Source: Mesorhizobium alhagi CCNWXJ12-2 (lineage in GTDB: Bacteria > Pseudomonadota > Alphaproteobacteria > Rhizobiales > Rhizobiaceae). From it: a stretch of DNA of 64,000 nucleotides. The position numbers and the translations under genes are program-made. The notes beneath the pieces were generated by a model that was not told where the DNA came from, did not search any database, and saw only the letters and a list, made by a program, of their open reading frames with translations. Positions 1 through 7,929 of this stretch are shown here, in pieces (the first letter of the stretch is position 1; every line of letters starts with the position of its first letter). Location: contig NZ_AHAM01000204.1 of assembly GCF_000236565.1 (NCBI RefSeq), forward strand, positions 1-64,000. The letters are read 5' to 3'.

Positions 1-84
1 ACGATGCGCTCGCCGCTGCTCACGCTGGACCAGCTTTTGCGTCAGACAGACGGGGCAACCTTGCCGAAAGGATCAGATGAATGA
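1..84 (+). CDS. 3' end of an unidentified CDS
   Basis: An open frame enters from the window edge and closes with TGA at 82-84, giving about 27 C-terminal residues ending LPKGSDE. Its stop overlaps the ATG at 81 of the next small frame (ATGA), the usual sign of translational coupling. Too little is present to recognise a family. It could be a chance frame. Confidence 0.3.
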   Translation, partial: TMRSPLLTLDQLLRQTDGATLPKGSDE

Positions 85-215
85 CCGTCTTCGAAAAATT
101 GACTGAACTGCCGGAATTGACCGGGGTCGTTGCCGAGCAGGTAAGCGAGGACATGGCTTCGACCGCGCGCGGCGAGGAGCTCGACCTTCCATGGCGTACC
201 CACTCGGCCACGTAA
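81..215 (+). CDS. small hypothetical protein (44 aa)
   Basis: A short frame starts MTVFEKLTELPELTG and stops at TAA. It overlaps the end of the upstream frame by four bases, which argues for translational coupling. It is acidic and soluble-looking, with no signal peptide or membrane segment. I do not recognise it. The following 140 bases have no open frame, so it may be the trimmed front of a longer protein. Confidence 0.3.
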   Translation: MTVFEKLTELPELTGVVAEQVSEDMASTARGEELDLPWRTHSAT

Positions 216-361
216 TCACGAGGCTCTCGCATAAAGACAAGCCGGCGTCCTGGTTTCTCCCGGATCCTCCGCGATTTAAATCAAATCCGCCTGTTGATAT
301 TGACGATTGCGTGACCCTCGCCTCCTAGACGGCTAATGCGGGCGGTAACTGAGAGGGTCAT

Positions 362-553
362 ATGACAAGCGATTTTTCCGCCGCGCGGGTGCATTTAGAT
401 CGAGCGTATCACTACCTGCGTGGCGATGACCCGATGAGTCGGAGGGGGCGCGAAGCCTTGGACCTGCTACTTGAGGCGGTTGCCGTCGAAGAGTTCAAGC
501 AGCCACGCCAAAACGCGGAGGTGCTAATGTTTCCGATTGGGCGCCGCTTCTGA
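362..553 (+). CDS. small conserved-looking hypothetical protein (63 aa)
   Basis: Starts at ATG 362 with GAGAGGG about five bases upstream (a good Shine-Dalgarno site). The product begins MTSDFSAARVHLDRAY and contains a helix-rich stretch (REALDLLLEAVAVEEF) followed by a short basic tail ending PIGRRF. The pattern resembles small single-domain proteins common in rhizobial accessory DNA, but I cannot attach a function. The gene stands alone between degenerate stretches. Confidence 0.5.
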   Translation: MTSDFSAARVHLDRAYHYLRGDDPMSRRGREALDLLLEAVAVEEFKQPRQNAEVLMFPIGRRF

Positions 554-682
554 GGGGTCGGCTTTTTCGCTACCGGCGTTCAGATACGCTGCCAACGGTT
601 GCGGGCTGGCGGAGAGATGGGGCAAGAGCGTTTTCCACTGACCATACTGTCTTGACTATGAACCCGACGGGGACGGCTCGGC

Positions 683-838
683 GTGATTGCTACCGGATAC
701 TGCTCGCTGCAGCAGGCGCTCCGTGTGCCCGAATGGGGAGACGTGAGCACGCACTGCTTGACCCTGTGGGACGAATACCCATTTTCCATAATCATTGCAT
801 ATATGCGTGCTACGAAGGTCCGAATTGGGAAACGTTAA
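683..838 (+). CDS. possible small protein (51 aa), GTG start
   Basis: A frame from GTG 683 to TAA 838 encodes a peptide with protein-like composition, including WGDVSTHCLTLWDEYPF and a basic end KVRIGKR. The mix of aromatic, acidic and hydrophobic residues looks less like noise than the other frames here. No ribosome site is obvious and no family is recognised. It lies 21 bases before the ProQ-like gene and could be the tail of a decayed gene. Confidence 0.3.
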   Translation: MIATGYCSLQQALRVPEWGDVSTHCLTLWDEYPFSIIIAYMRATKVRIGKR

Positions 839-859
839 CAAATCGGGCGAGGCTTGACC

Positions 860-1327
860 ATGTCGACCGCTAGCCAAGGGAAATCGCCCGCGCAGCTTTT
901 CAGACATCTATCGGCAAAGTGGCCTGCGGCATTCAATCCGAAAGCGCCCAGGCCGCTCAAGATCGGCATCCATCATGACATCCGGGTGCTTGACGGCGAA
1001 CTGTCTGATGATGAAGTGAGGAGAGCCCTGCTCGCCTATACCAGGATGGCCAAATACTTGGCGAAACTGAATGCCGGCGCCGCGCGGGTCGATCTCGACG
1101 GCAAGCCGGCCGGCGAGGTCTCGGATGCGGACGCGGCGACCGCCAAGGCTTTGCTTTGCGCCCGCAAGGACAAGCAAGAGACCAAGCCAAGGGCAGAGCC
1201 TGAAGCGCCACCCAAACCGAAACCGAAGCAAACGGCCGTGTTCAAGGCGAAGAATACGGCCGACAGCCGGAGCGGCATAGTCGTTGAGACGAAGCGTCGC
1301 CGGTCATTCCGAAAGCCGATGGCTTGA
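860..1327 (+). CDS. ProQ/FinO-domain RNA-binding protein
   Basis: About 155 residues. The first 85 match the ProQ/FINO fold by pattern: LFRHLSAKWPAAFNPKAPRP, then KIGIHHDI, a helical stretch with ALLAYTRMAKYLAKL, and the block GAARVDLDGKPAGEVS. Proteins of this family bind structured RNA and act as small-RNA chaperones or, in plasmids, as FinO-type fertility inhibitors. The remainder is a lysine/proline-rich linker (PKPKPKQ) ending in a basic tail KRRRSFRKP that should add RNA contacts. I chose ATG 860 over the in-frame TTG at 854 because it gives the more usual start. Its target RNA cannot be told from the sequence. A plasmid or island regulator role is plausible. Confidence 0.8.
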   Translation: MSTASQGKSPAQLFRHLSAKWPAAFNPKAPRPLKIGIHHDIRVLDGELSDDEVRRALLAYTRMAKYLAKLNAGAARVDLDGKPAGEVSDADAATAKALLCARKDKQETKPRAEPEAPPKPKPKQTAVFKAKNTADSRSGIVVETKRRRSFRKPMA

Positions 1328-1329
1328 GC

Positions 1330-1593
1330 GCCGCTGAGCGTGGGTCTTGCGCCGACCGGGACAGCCCCTGAGGGTCGGAGCACATGGCGCCCCGTGCCGA
1401 TCCGAATTGCCGCGATCGCACCCAGCATTATGCGGTCACGACTATGGCGACCAGCACCGGGTCGTGCGCCGCGCCACGGTTGACGGTGACGTTCCGGTCA
1501 GCGTCGACGGGGGCACCCAGTCGCCGCGCGTATGCGCCTCTCCGCGGCAGGGGCAGAGCCGCGACCGGCCCGGAAGTGAACGCTCTTCTCAAT
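1330..1593. other. stretch without a recognisable gene
   Basis: GC-rich sequence between the ProQ-like gene and the sensor-kinase remnant. Short open frames exist on both strands but none shows protein-family character, a ribosome site or length support. I see nothing definite in it. Confidence 0.4.
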
Positions 1594-2880
1594 CGGGTGT
1601 GTGAGAGGCGGAGGATCGCTGCTCGGCAAGCCTGGTCCTTACGGGGGAGGATGTCGCCCATTCGACTTCGCTCTCAGTGGTGAGGGGCAGTGCAGTCAAA
1701 GCAAAAGACACTCTACGCGGCGGCTTGGACCGCCGCCGATCGCTTGCGGACGGAATGCGCACCGAGACGATGGTGCCGACGCCTTCGGTCGAGCGGATCT
1801 TCAGCGCGCCGCCGTGCCACTCGGCGAGCGACCTGGAAATCGCAAGGCCGAGGCCGGAGCCGGGGTGGCTTTTGGAGAATTGGTTCTCCACCTGTTCGAA
1901 CGGCCGGCCAAGCTTGCCCAGCGCGTCTTGGGAATGCCGCAACCGGTGTCCTCGATCGTCAGCATCAGCGCGCCCGAGACGTTGCGCGCCCGCACCGAGA
2001 TGTGGCCGCCTAGGCGGTGAACTTCACCGCATTCGACAGAAGGTTGATGACGATCTGCTTGATCGCGCCGGTCGGCGACGTTCGTCATCGATTCGGCGAT
2101 CTGGGTCTCGACGGTAGTGGACTTTTCCGCCGCCTGCAGCGACACGCACGGTCTCGCGGATCAGCGGGCAGAGGTCGATCTCCTCGCGCTCCATGGATGA
2201 TATCGTCGACCTCGCCGAACGACAGCATGGTGTCGCAGGGGCTTGTAGCCGAGCATGTCATACATGGAGCGCGACCAGTACATCTTGCCCCGCACCATGT
2301 CCCAGTCCCACAGGCCGCAGCGGCCGCGCACAAGCGCAAGGTCGATGCGCTGATGTGCCTCGAGATAGATGCGGTCGGCGGCCTGGGTGCGCGCGGCCCG
2401 CGTGAAATAGCCGTAGAGATAATGATCAGCACGCCGGCGGTCAGGATGAACAGCGTAACGTTCAGCGACACCGTCTTGCGCCATTCGGCAAACACCGCAT
2501 CACGTGCGATCAGCGCCGCATCGGCGCCCTCGCGATCCGCGGTGAGGTCGAGGGCTGCGTACCAGTCGCGGCCGTCGATGCGCACTTCCATGATCCCGGC
2601 GCGCTCGCCGAACATGAAAGCGGCTGTCCGCCGATCATGATGGCGTCCAGCATCTTGCCTTCCCACCCGGTCGAAGCATGGGCAAGGGTTCGCCTGATGC
2701 CGTGCACGTTTCGCCGCACTGCAGCCCTTGGTCTGTACCGATGGGGCAGAATCAGGCCAGCATGCGCTCGATGACATCGCACGCCATCTTGATCCGACCG
2801 GCTCCGCGCCGGCGCTGGCCGCCGAGAACCGTCGCGCTCTCCTCGACAGCGACCAGATTGGCTGAAGGATCCCATCCCCA
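1594..2880 (-). pseudogene. decayed membrane PAS sensor histidine kinase
   Basis: Reading 2880 down to about 1600 on the minus strand, pieces of one sensor kinase appear in different frames. They are a periplasmic-type segment (VRIDGRDWYAALDL), a transmembrane helix (NVTLFILTAGVLIIISTAI), a PAS-like block (GLWDWDMVRGKMYWSRSMYD, then MLGYKP), the ATPase N/G1 region (ISVRARN, then LTIEDTGCGIP) and the G2 end (KSHPGSGLGLAISRSLAEWH). The H-box region is scrambled. At least four frame changes are needed to join the parts, so the gene cannot make a functional kinase. The end of the product overlaps nothing else. Confidence 0.75.
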
Positions 2881-2882
2881 CC

Positions 2883-3286
2883 TTGTCAGACGAAGGTCAC
2901 TGCAGCCTCCGCCTGCAGGATCCGGCCGAGCGCCTCGCTATCGATATCACTCTCCCGCAGGCGGCGGGCGCCGCCAAGCCCGATGGTCAAAATGCTGCTC
3001 TTCTTGCGCGTCCGGAGATCGGCGGTGGCTGCGCTGGCGATTGCGGCGCTGGCAGCGCCTCGACGACTTGCACCGGAATGAGTTGCGGCACGGACGGCGC
3101 GGAGATCTGACAGAGTTCCTTGCGCCACCGGAAAAGCTGGCTCACATGAATGCCAGCCGATCGCGCGATGTCGGAAACACTGGCCCCAGGCTCAAACGTC
3201 GCCGCGACCAGCCACTCCTGCTCCTCCCGAGACCAGCGCCGGCGCCGCTCGATCAACGTGATCACTTCAATCTGATGCTTCGTCAC
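2883..3286 (-). pseudogene. IS66-family OrfA (TnpA) remnant, frameshifted
   Basis: From 3286 downwards the minus strand encodes RRRRWSREEQEWLVAATFEP, then SVSDIARSAGIHVSQLFRWR, the helix-turn-helix signature of IS66 accessory protein TnpA. The C-terminal part (ARRLRESDIDSEALGRIL) is in another frame, so a frameshift splits it. No adjoining IS66 TnpB or TnpC is present here, although a TnpC scrap lies near 35.0 kb. This is transposon debris. Confidence 0.8.
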
Positions 3287-3365
3287 AGGGCTACTTCTAG
3301 TGCTTGCACTAGGACTTGCAGCCTGCAGCCTACCTCAGCAAGACGGCCGTGACCGTGGGGATACG

Positions 3366-3662
3366 ATGGCTACGATCACCTACGTCTTCACCATCGACCA
3401 CGTCGCGAAAGAGCTTGGAGAGGATCCTGAGCTCCTTCAGGCGATCGTCAGCAACGACGACAACCTCTCCTACGGCAGTATCATCAGCGTCTACTATGGC
3501 ACGGACGAGGCAATCACCGCTCTCACTGACGATGGGATTGACGAGCTGAGGCAAATGCTCGCCCATGCTCGTCGTTCGACCGACGAGTGGAACGACTTCC
3601 TCGACAGCTTTGTCGACGACGAAGAGCTCATCGCGCGCATAAAAGCAAAATCACTGCGGTAA
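3366..3662 (+). CDS. conserved-looking hypothetical protein (98 aa)
   Basis: Starts at ATG 3366 (MATITYVFTIDHVAKELGED) and ends with TAA. The frame is open further upstream, but the sequence before this ATG looks like a chance extension. The protein is acidic and helical with no signal or membrane segment. The block LQAIVSNDDNLSYGSIISVY looks like a structured core. I have a vague memory of similar short proteins in rhizobial islands but can assign no function. It stands alone between an IS66 and an IS630 remnant, which suggests it arrived with mobile DNA. Confidence 0.55.
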   Translation: MATITYVFTIDHVAKELGEDPELLQAIVSNDDNLSYGSIISVYYGTDEAITALTDDGIDELRQMLAHARRSTDEWNDFLDSFVDDEELIARIKAKSLR

Positions 3663-3684
3663 CAATCGGCCGGTTACAGCAGAC

Positions 3685-3850
3685 CTATGGTAACCCGGTC
3701 GAGCCGGCGCAGAACATCGCACCGTGTCGCTGACTGACGCGCGCGTTTGCCGCTCGCGATCCAGGCAATCGCCGTCGAAATCCCGATCCCGAACCGTGCC
3801 GCCGCCGACATCCCGTTAGGCGCACCACCACAGATTATCGCAGAGCCCTG
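3685..3850 (-). pseudogene. IS630-family transposase fragment
   Basis: The minus strand encodes a short piece reading NGMSAAARFGIGISTAIAWI, then a basic helix ending in LRRLDRV. This is the pattern of the N-terminal helix-turn-helix of IS630-type transposases (MSRRxAAxRFGVSxSTAIxW). Nothing of the DDE catalytic domain follows. It is a scrap. Confidence 0.55.
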
Positions 3851-4209
3851 GCCTTGACACCTGGGGCGACCGTCACCGGCGGTGCCGCGGCGTGCTGATC
3901 GGATCATCCGTTGTCGCTGAGCCTCTCGCCGACGGTTCAGTGGATCTCCCGGGTCCGCCATCCCTTCAAAAATTGCGGACCCGCGACACCTTTTGTCGGG
4001 TTTGTCAGGTCCGCGCCACAGGCTTGGTGAGCCGATCTGTTGTTTGCCGCAGGCTAAAGAGCTGAACAGCAAGCATAAACTTCTGTCGCCGGCTCGATCC
4101 GCCAGATTGGCACGATCTTTGAACCCTTCAGGGTGAGACGACTGCAGCAGCCAACCGGCTCTCCTGTCGCGGGTCCCCGCGATCGACACAACCAAGCAAG
4201 GAACCCACC
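3851..4209. other. stretch without a gene, upstream of the membrane protein
   Basis: No convincing coding frame is present on either strand. The last 20 bases hold GCAAGGA, a good ribosome site about eight bases before ATG 4210. The rest shows no promoter that I would call. Confidence 0.4.
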
Positions 4210-5337
4210 ATGGCGAAGAACGCCCCGATTACGGGCGCGAGCGATGGATCGGCCGTAGATCGGCTGGTCGCCATCGACCTTGCTCGCGGCCTGGCTGTCT
4301 TCGGCATGTATGCCGCCCATGTCGGTCCCGACCCCGGCGAAGGAGGACTAGTCGGGAATCTGATGGAACTAACCCATGGGCGGTCGTCCGCCCTGTTTGC
4401 CGTTTTGGCCGGGTTTTCGATCCTCCTGATTACCGGTCGTAAGGCGCCGAAGTCGGGGGTAGCCGGTAGACAGGCCATTGCCAGAGTCGCAATTCGTGCC
4501 CTTGTTTTGCTGGCGCTTGGCCCAATCCTGACCTACCTCGATACGCCGGTCCAGGTCATCCTGGCATACTACGGAATCTGCTTCTTGTTGGTCCTGCCGC
4601 TCTATCGGCTCAGCGCACAGCAGCTCGGCTTGCTCGCTGCGGCGACCGCATTAGTTCTCCCGCAAGTGCGCTCCCACCTTTTGTCAATGTTTGGCTCCGA
4701 GAGCTCGTACTTCGACCCGGTGTTCCAGCTCATGGTCAGCGGCAGTTATCCCGCGATAGCCTGGGTTCCTTTCGTGATCGCAGGCATGGCCATTGCGCGC
4801 CTTGACCTTAGTACGCAAGCAATGCATTGGCGCCTTGGTTTAGCCGGGGGCGCGCTGGCCGTGTTGGGCCATGGGGGATCCTGGCTCGCGCTGCGTTTGC
4901 TGCCTGGCGTACCCGCCGCTTTGCAGGAATCCGCCTGGTGGTCGGACGTTGGCGACCTTCCCTGGTCGCCATGGATTGCCGCACCTCATACCGAGACGAC
5001 GTTCTCGATCCTGGGCAGCACCGGTTGCGCAATGATTGTCTTGGCGGCTTGCTGGCTCGCTATGGATGCGCTCCCGCATCTGCGAAAGCTGGTCTGGCCA
5101 ATAATCGCGGTCGGCTCGATGCCTTTGACGGCCTATCTCCTGCACATTGTGGGAATAGCCTATCTCCTGCACATTGGGGGAATAGATTTGTTTGTGGGAG
5201 GCTCGCGCCTGTCCATGCTCTTTGGCTTCATCGTGGTTGTAAGCACTTTCGCGGTGCTTTGGCTGCGCGTCTTCCAGCGAGGACCGATGGAAGCGCTGAT
5301 GGGTAGGATCGCAGATCTCGCGCGTCACATCCCCTGA
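4210..5337 (+). CDS. multi-pass membrane protein, HGSNAT/DUF1624-like
   Basis: A 375-residue protein with about nine hydrophobic segments. The first block, IDLARGLAVFGMYAAHVGP, followed by HGRSSALFAVLAGFSILLIT, matches the front of the heparan-alpha-glucosaminide acetyltransferase-like/DUF418-type membrane family: an Asp-Leu-Ala-Arg-Gly motif at the first helix and a conserved arginine before a glycine-rich helix. Members are suspected to move acyl groups onto sugars across the membrane, though few are characterised. The gene stands alone, facing away from the sugar-modification operon that ends at 5798. A role in acylating that product is possible but only inferred. The penultimate helix holds a 27-bp in-frame duplication (separate entry). 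Confidence 0.65.
   Translation: MAKNAPITGASDGSAVDRLVAIDLARGLAVFGMYAAHVGPDPGEGGLVGNLMELTHGRSSALFAVLAGFSILLITGRKAPKSGVAGRQAIARVAIRALVLLALGPILTYLDTPVQVILAYYGICFLLVLPLYRLSAQQLGLLAAATALVLPQVRSHLLSMFGSESSYFDPVFQLMVSGSYPAIAWVPFVIAGMAIARLDLSTQAMHWRLGLAGGALAVLGHGGSWLALRLLPGVPAALQESAWWSDVGDLPWSPWIAAPHTETTFSILGSTGCAMIVLAACWLAMDALPHLRKLVWPIIAVGSMPLTAYLLHIVGIAYLLHIGGIDLFVGGSRLSMLFGFIVVVSTFAVLWLRVFQRGPMEALMGRIADLARHIP
5131..5184. repeat. 27-bp in-frame tandem duplication inside the membrane protein gene
   Basis: Two head-to-tail copies, 5131-5157 and 5158-5184, differ at one base. They encode AYLLHIVGI followed by AYLLHIGGI. The duplication adds nine residues, about two and a half helical turns, to one transmembrane segment without breaking the frame. 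The near-identity points to a recent slip event. Confidence 0.9.
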
Positions 5338-5513
5338 GCACCACGTCGCCCCGGCCTCCGGATCACATTACTGAAAAAGCTGGTTTTTATCCGAAGCTTG
5401 TTCGCGGCAGGGGAGGGGACTTCCTACAACCCTGCCGCCTTTGTGAGATTGACGGTCAAACGGTCGCGCCGGCGCTGATAGTTTTGCATCGGCATTATCA
5501 ACTTAACTAGCGG

Positions 5514-5750
5514 TCAGTCTTTGTCGGCCCGCCCCACCTGAAAGGTGAGGCGAGGCAGTTTGGCAAAGCAGAAGGAGTCCTTCGGCAGCGGCGGCGCATC
5601 CGGCGCCCTGTCCAGAATCCGTGTCAGATCGCCCCGCTTTGCCGTACCGGCACGCCCCTTGAGAACTTCGCTGGCCGTCTCCGCCGCACCGATCTTCTGC
5701 ACGACCGCCGACCTCCCCCCGTTGCGGCTGCGCAACGCCGCCACGATCAT
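5514..5750 (-). CDS. small hypothetical protein (78 aa)
   Basis: Minus-strand frame starting MIVAALRSRNGGRSAVVQKI and ending QVGRADKD, with a stop just before the start. It is basic in front, hydrophilic, and has a proline-rich centre (PDAPPLPKDS). It follows the glycosyltransferase gene by 47 bases on the same strand and could be the last gene of that operon, but only weak ribosome-binding sequence (AGAGAG) precedes it. I do not recognise the family. Confidence 0.35.
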   Translation of the reverse strand: MIVAALRSRNGGRSAVVQKIGAAETASEVLKGRAGTAKRGDLTRILDRAPDAPPLPKDSFCFAKLPRLTFQVGRADKD

Positions 5751-5797
5751 TCGTACTCTCTACGCTACCTCCGGCGCGGAGACGTCCGCCGCCTGGC

Positions 5798-7237
5798 TCA
5801 GATGACCCTTGGCTTGAACGGTTCCCGGTATTGCACCTCAAAACTGGATAGAGCCGATTGAATCGAGTCATACCACTTTGGAATTTGCGAGATTTGCGTA
5901 CTCGAGCGCAGGCAGTTTTCGCGCGCGGTTCTGGCCATCTCCTCGAAATCGCTATAACCGGTCGCAAGGCGATGCATCATTTCTGCAGCTTTGTCCTCGA
6001 TGTCCGGCTCGTCGAGGACAACGCCATTCAGCCCATTTACGACCTGCCTTTTCAGACCAAAGGCGGACGACACTATGACGGGTTTGCCTCGGAACAGAGC
6101 CTCTGTTGCTGTCAGGCCGAAGCCCTCTTCGCGAGAGAGCGCAAATACTCCATAGGCGTTCTGTTGCAGGCGGCCGATAAGTTCGGCATTTGCGTAGTGG
6201 TCCTTCATCGAGACACAGACCAGATACAGGCGCCGCCGCACTTCCTCGGGTAATTGAGAGCATAATGCTACGCATTTCTCGAAATACTCGCGTCCTTCAG
6301 GATCGTCGGCAACATCCAAAGGATCCGGTCCCGCGATCACCAGGCGTATATCATATGCCTCGGCGAGCGCCATTTTCACAAAGCGATCGAAAGCGGCGAT
6401 TATCCGGTCAATACCTTTCAGTCCATCCCACCTGGATACATGCAGGAAATACCGCGATCCGAGAATGTCCTGAAGGGATGGGGTGGGCTCGAATTCTTGG
6501 CTATTGAACGAAACCGAATTCTCCAGCGTTGGGCCTGCTGGCCCTTCATGGTTACGGTTCTTGCTTGAGAATGGGCTGATCGATGGCTGGATGATATCTA
6601 TTGGGAGACCGGTATCAAAGGCATACTCCTTGGCGCTCAGGACAATGCGCTGGAATTGACGAAGGTATTCCCCCAGAAACCCCCAGATTTCGTCGACTGT
6701 CGGGGTGCGCTTTGGATAGCCGATGTGGCATCGCCAGATAGCCGGGTGCGGGTGAGATTCCAGGAACTTCGCAGCTGCACCAAGTGGCTGCGGATCATGA
6801 ATAACCAGAAAGCTATCAGGTCTGATGATCCTTTCCAACTGCGCGGCGCCTTGCTTCGATGCCTCAAGATAATGCGGCAGCAGATCATTCAAGCCTGCCA
6901 CGGTGGCGTCGTGAAGAGAATTGTGAAGTCCTTTGGTGAACTGAAAAAATTGCTCTTCCTTCGGTTTAAAGATGAGCCAACGCACATCAAAACCAAGATC
7001 CCGAAGGAGGCATATGTGGTGTGGAAGCATTTCGGCCACCCCACCGCCGAACGCGGTGGAATTTATGTGCCAAATACAACGGCGGCCAATCTTGTCACGG
7101 ATTGCGCTGGACGAACGAAATAGTTCATTGAGAAGTTCGTCATAGTCGTTTCGCTCCGCTACGTAATGCTCGAGTACCGAGCCTTCTACCAGCACCTCAT
7201 CAAATAGTGGTGTGCGGGGTTTCGTTGATACTTTCAC
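5798..7237 (-). CDS. TreT-like trehalose-forming glycosyltransferase (GT4)
   Basis: A 479-residue GT-B glycosyltransferase. The N-terminal block WHINSTAFGGGVAEMLPHHI is the hallmark of the TreT/trehalose synthase group, which joins an NDP-glucose to glucose to give trehalose. The donor half carries RYFLHVSRWDGLKGIDRIIA (the usual nucleotide-sugar domain start), a central LVIAGPDP, and the E-x7-E donor site region in ALSREEGFGLTATEAL. No signal peptide, so cytoplasmic. It overlaps the HAD gene by four bases and is the last clear gene of a minus-strand operon with an aminotransferase, oxidoreductase and sulfotransferase. The acceptor may therefore be glucose, an aminosugar or another cyclitol. 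The TreT-like assignment is by motif; the product is inferred. Confidence 0.8.
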   Translation of the reverse strand: MKVSTKPRTPLFDEVLVEGSVLEHYVAERNDYDELLNELFRSSSAIRDKIGRRCIWHINSTAFGGGVAEMLPHHICLLRDLGFDVRWLIFKPKEEQFFQFTKGLHNSLHDATVAGLNDLLPHYLEASKQGAAQLERIIRPDSFLVIHDPQPLGAAAKFLESHPHPAIWRCHIGYPKRTPTVDEIWGFLGEYLRQFQRIVLSAKEYAFDTGLPIDIIQPSISPFSSKNRNHEGPAGPTLENSVSFNSQEFEPTPSLQDILGSRYFLHVSRWDGLKGIDRIIAAFDRFVKMALAEAYDIRLVIAGPDPLDVADDPEGREYFEKCVALCSQLPEEVRRRLYLVCVSMKDHYANAELIGRLQQNAYGVFALSREEGFGLTATEALFRGKPVIVSSAFGLKRQVVNGLNGVVLDEPDIEDKAAEMMHRLATGYSDFEEMARTARENCLRSSTQISQIPKWYDSIQSALSSFEVQYREPFKPRVI

Positions 7238-7929
7238 TTCGCGGCCCTCCTTTCATTCTGGGAAGCAGGATCAGCGCGGTCGGCTAGAAAGGAAGCCTCG
7301 CAAAAGTTCTCTATCCAGCCCCTGGTGTCAGGGTGACCCCTGGCATTGGGGCCGATACCTACACAGTCGCAGCCCGCGGCGATCGCCGCTTCAATTCCGG
7401 TGCGGGAATCTTCAAAAACCAAGCATCTTTTGGGAGTGATGCGCAGCATTCGCAACAGCGTTTGATAGGGTTGCGGGTGCGGCTTTCCCTGACTGACGTC
7501 CTCGGCTGCAATCAAAATCCTCGGGCAGGAGAGTCCAGCCGCCTGGAGGCGGGCAAGAGCCGAAACCCTTGCCGAAGAGGTGACAATGGATCTCCGTTCA
7601 GCGGGGATCGAGTTATAAAATTCTGCGGCGCCCTGGATCGGCTGCAACAGTCTCATCGCTTGGATCTCATAATCAGCAATGCGAGCTGCTTCGCGTTCTG
7701 GCAAGAGACCGGGCGTAATCGCCGCCACCAGGTCGACGTCCCGGCGGGCGGCCGACATCCGCAGTGCGTGATCCGGAGAGATCCGTTCCTCCCGTGCCCA
7801 TCGACGGAGTGCGCTTTCGACCACAGCCTCCGAATCTACAAGGGTTCCGTCCAGATCGAAGGCTACGTGATCATAATCTTCGAGCTGAACGTTGACGGTT
7901 GCAGTTTTCGTTTGATCTCCTCCCCGCAT
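7234..7929 (-). CDS. HAD-superfamily sugar-phosphate phosphatase/mutase
   Basis: A 231-residue subclass IA HAD enzyme. Motif I is VAFDLDGTLVDSE (two catalytic aspartates), motif II is the Ser in IVTSSARV, motif III the Lys in QGKPHPQPY, and motif IV LVFEDSRTGIEAA. The order and spacing fit beta-phosphoglucomutase-like and sugar-phosphatase members. ATG 7929 is used because it overlaps the aminotransferase stop by one base (TGATG), and the frame ends four bases into the glycosyltransferase gene. In this operon it would most simply remove phosphate from a sugar intermediate. The substrate is not visible in the sequence. Confidence 0.85.
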   Translation of the reverse strand: MRGGDQTKTATVNVQLEDYDHVAFDLDGTLVDSEAVVESALRRWAREERISPDHALRMSAARRDVDLVAAITPGLLPEREAARIADYEIQAMRLLQPIQGAAEFYNSIPAERRSIVTSSARVSALARLQAAGLSCPRILIAAEDVSQGKPHPQPYQTLLRMLRITPKRCLVFEDSRTGIEAAIAAGCDCVGIGPNARGHPDTRGWIENFCEASFLADRADPASQNERRAAK

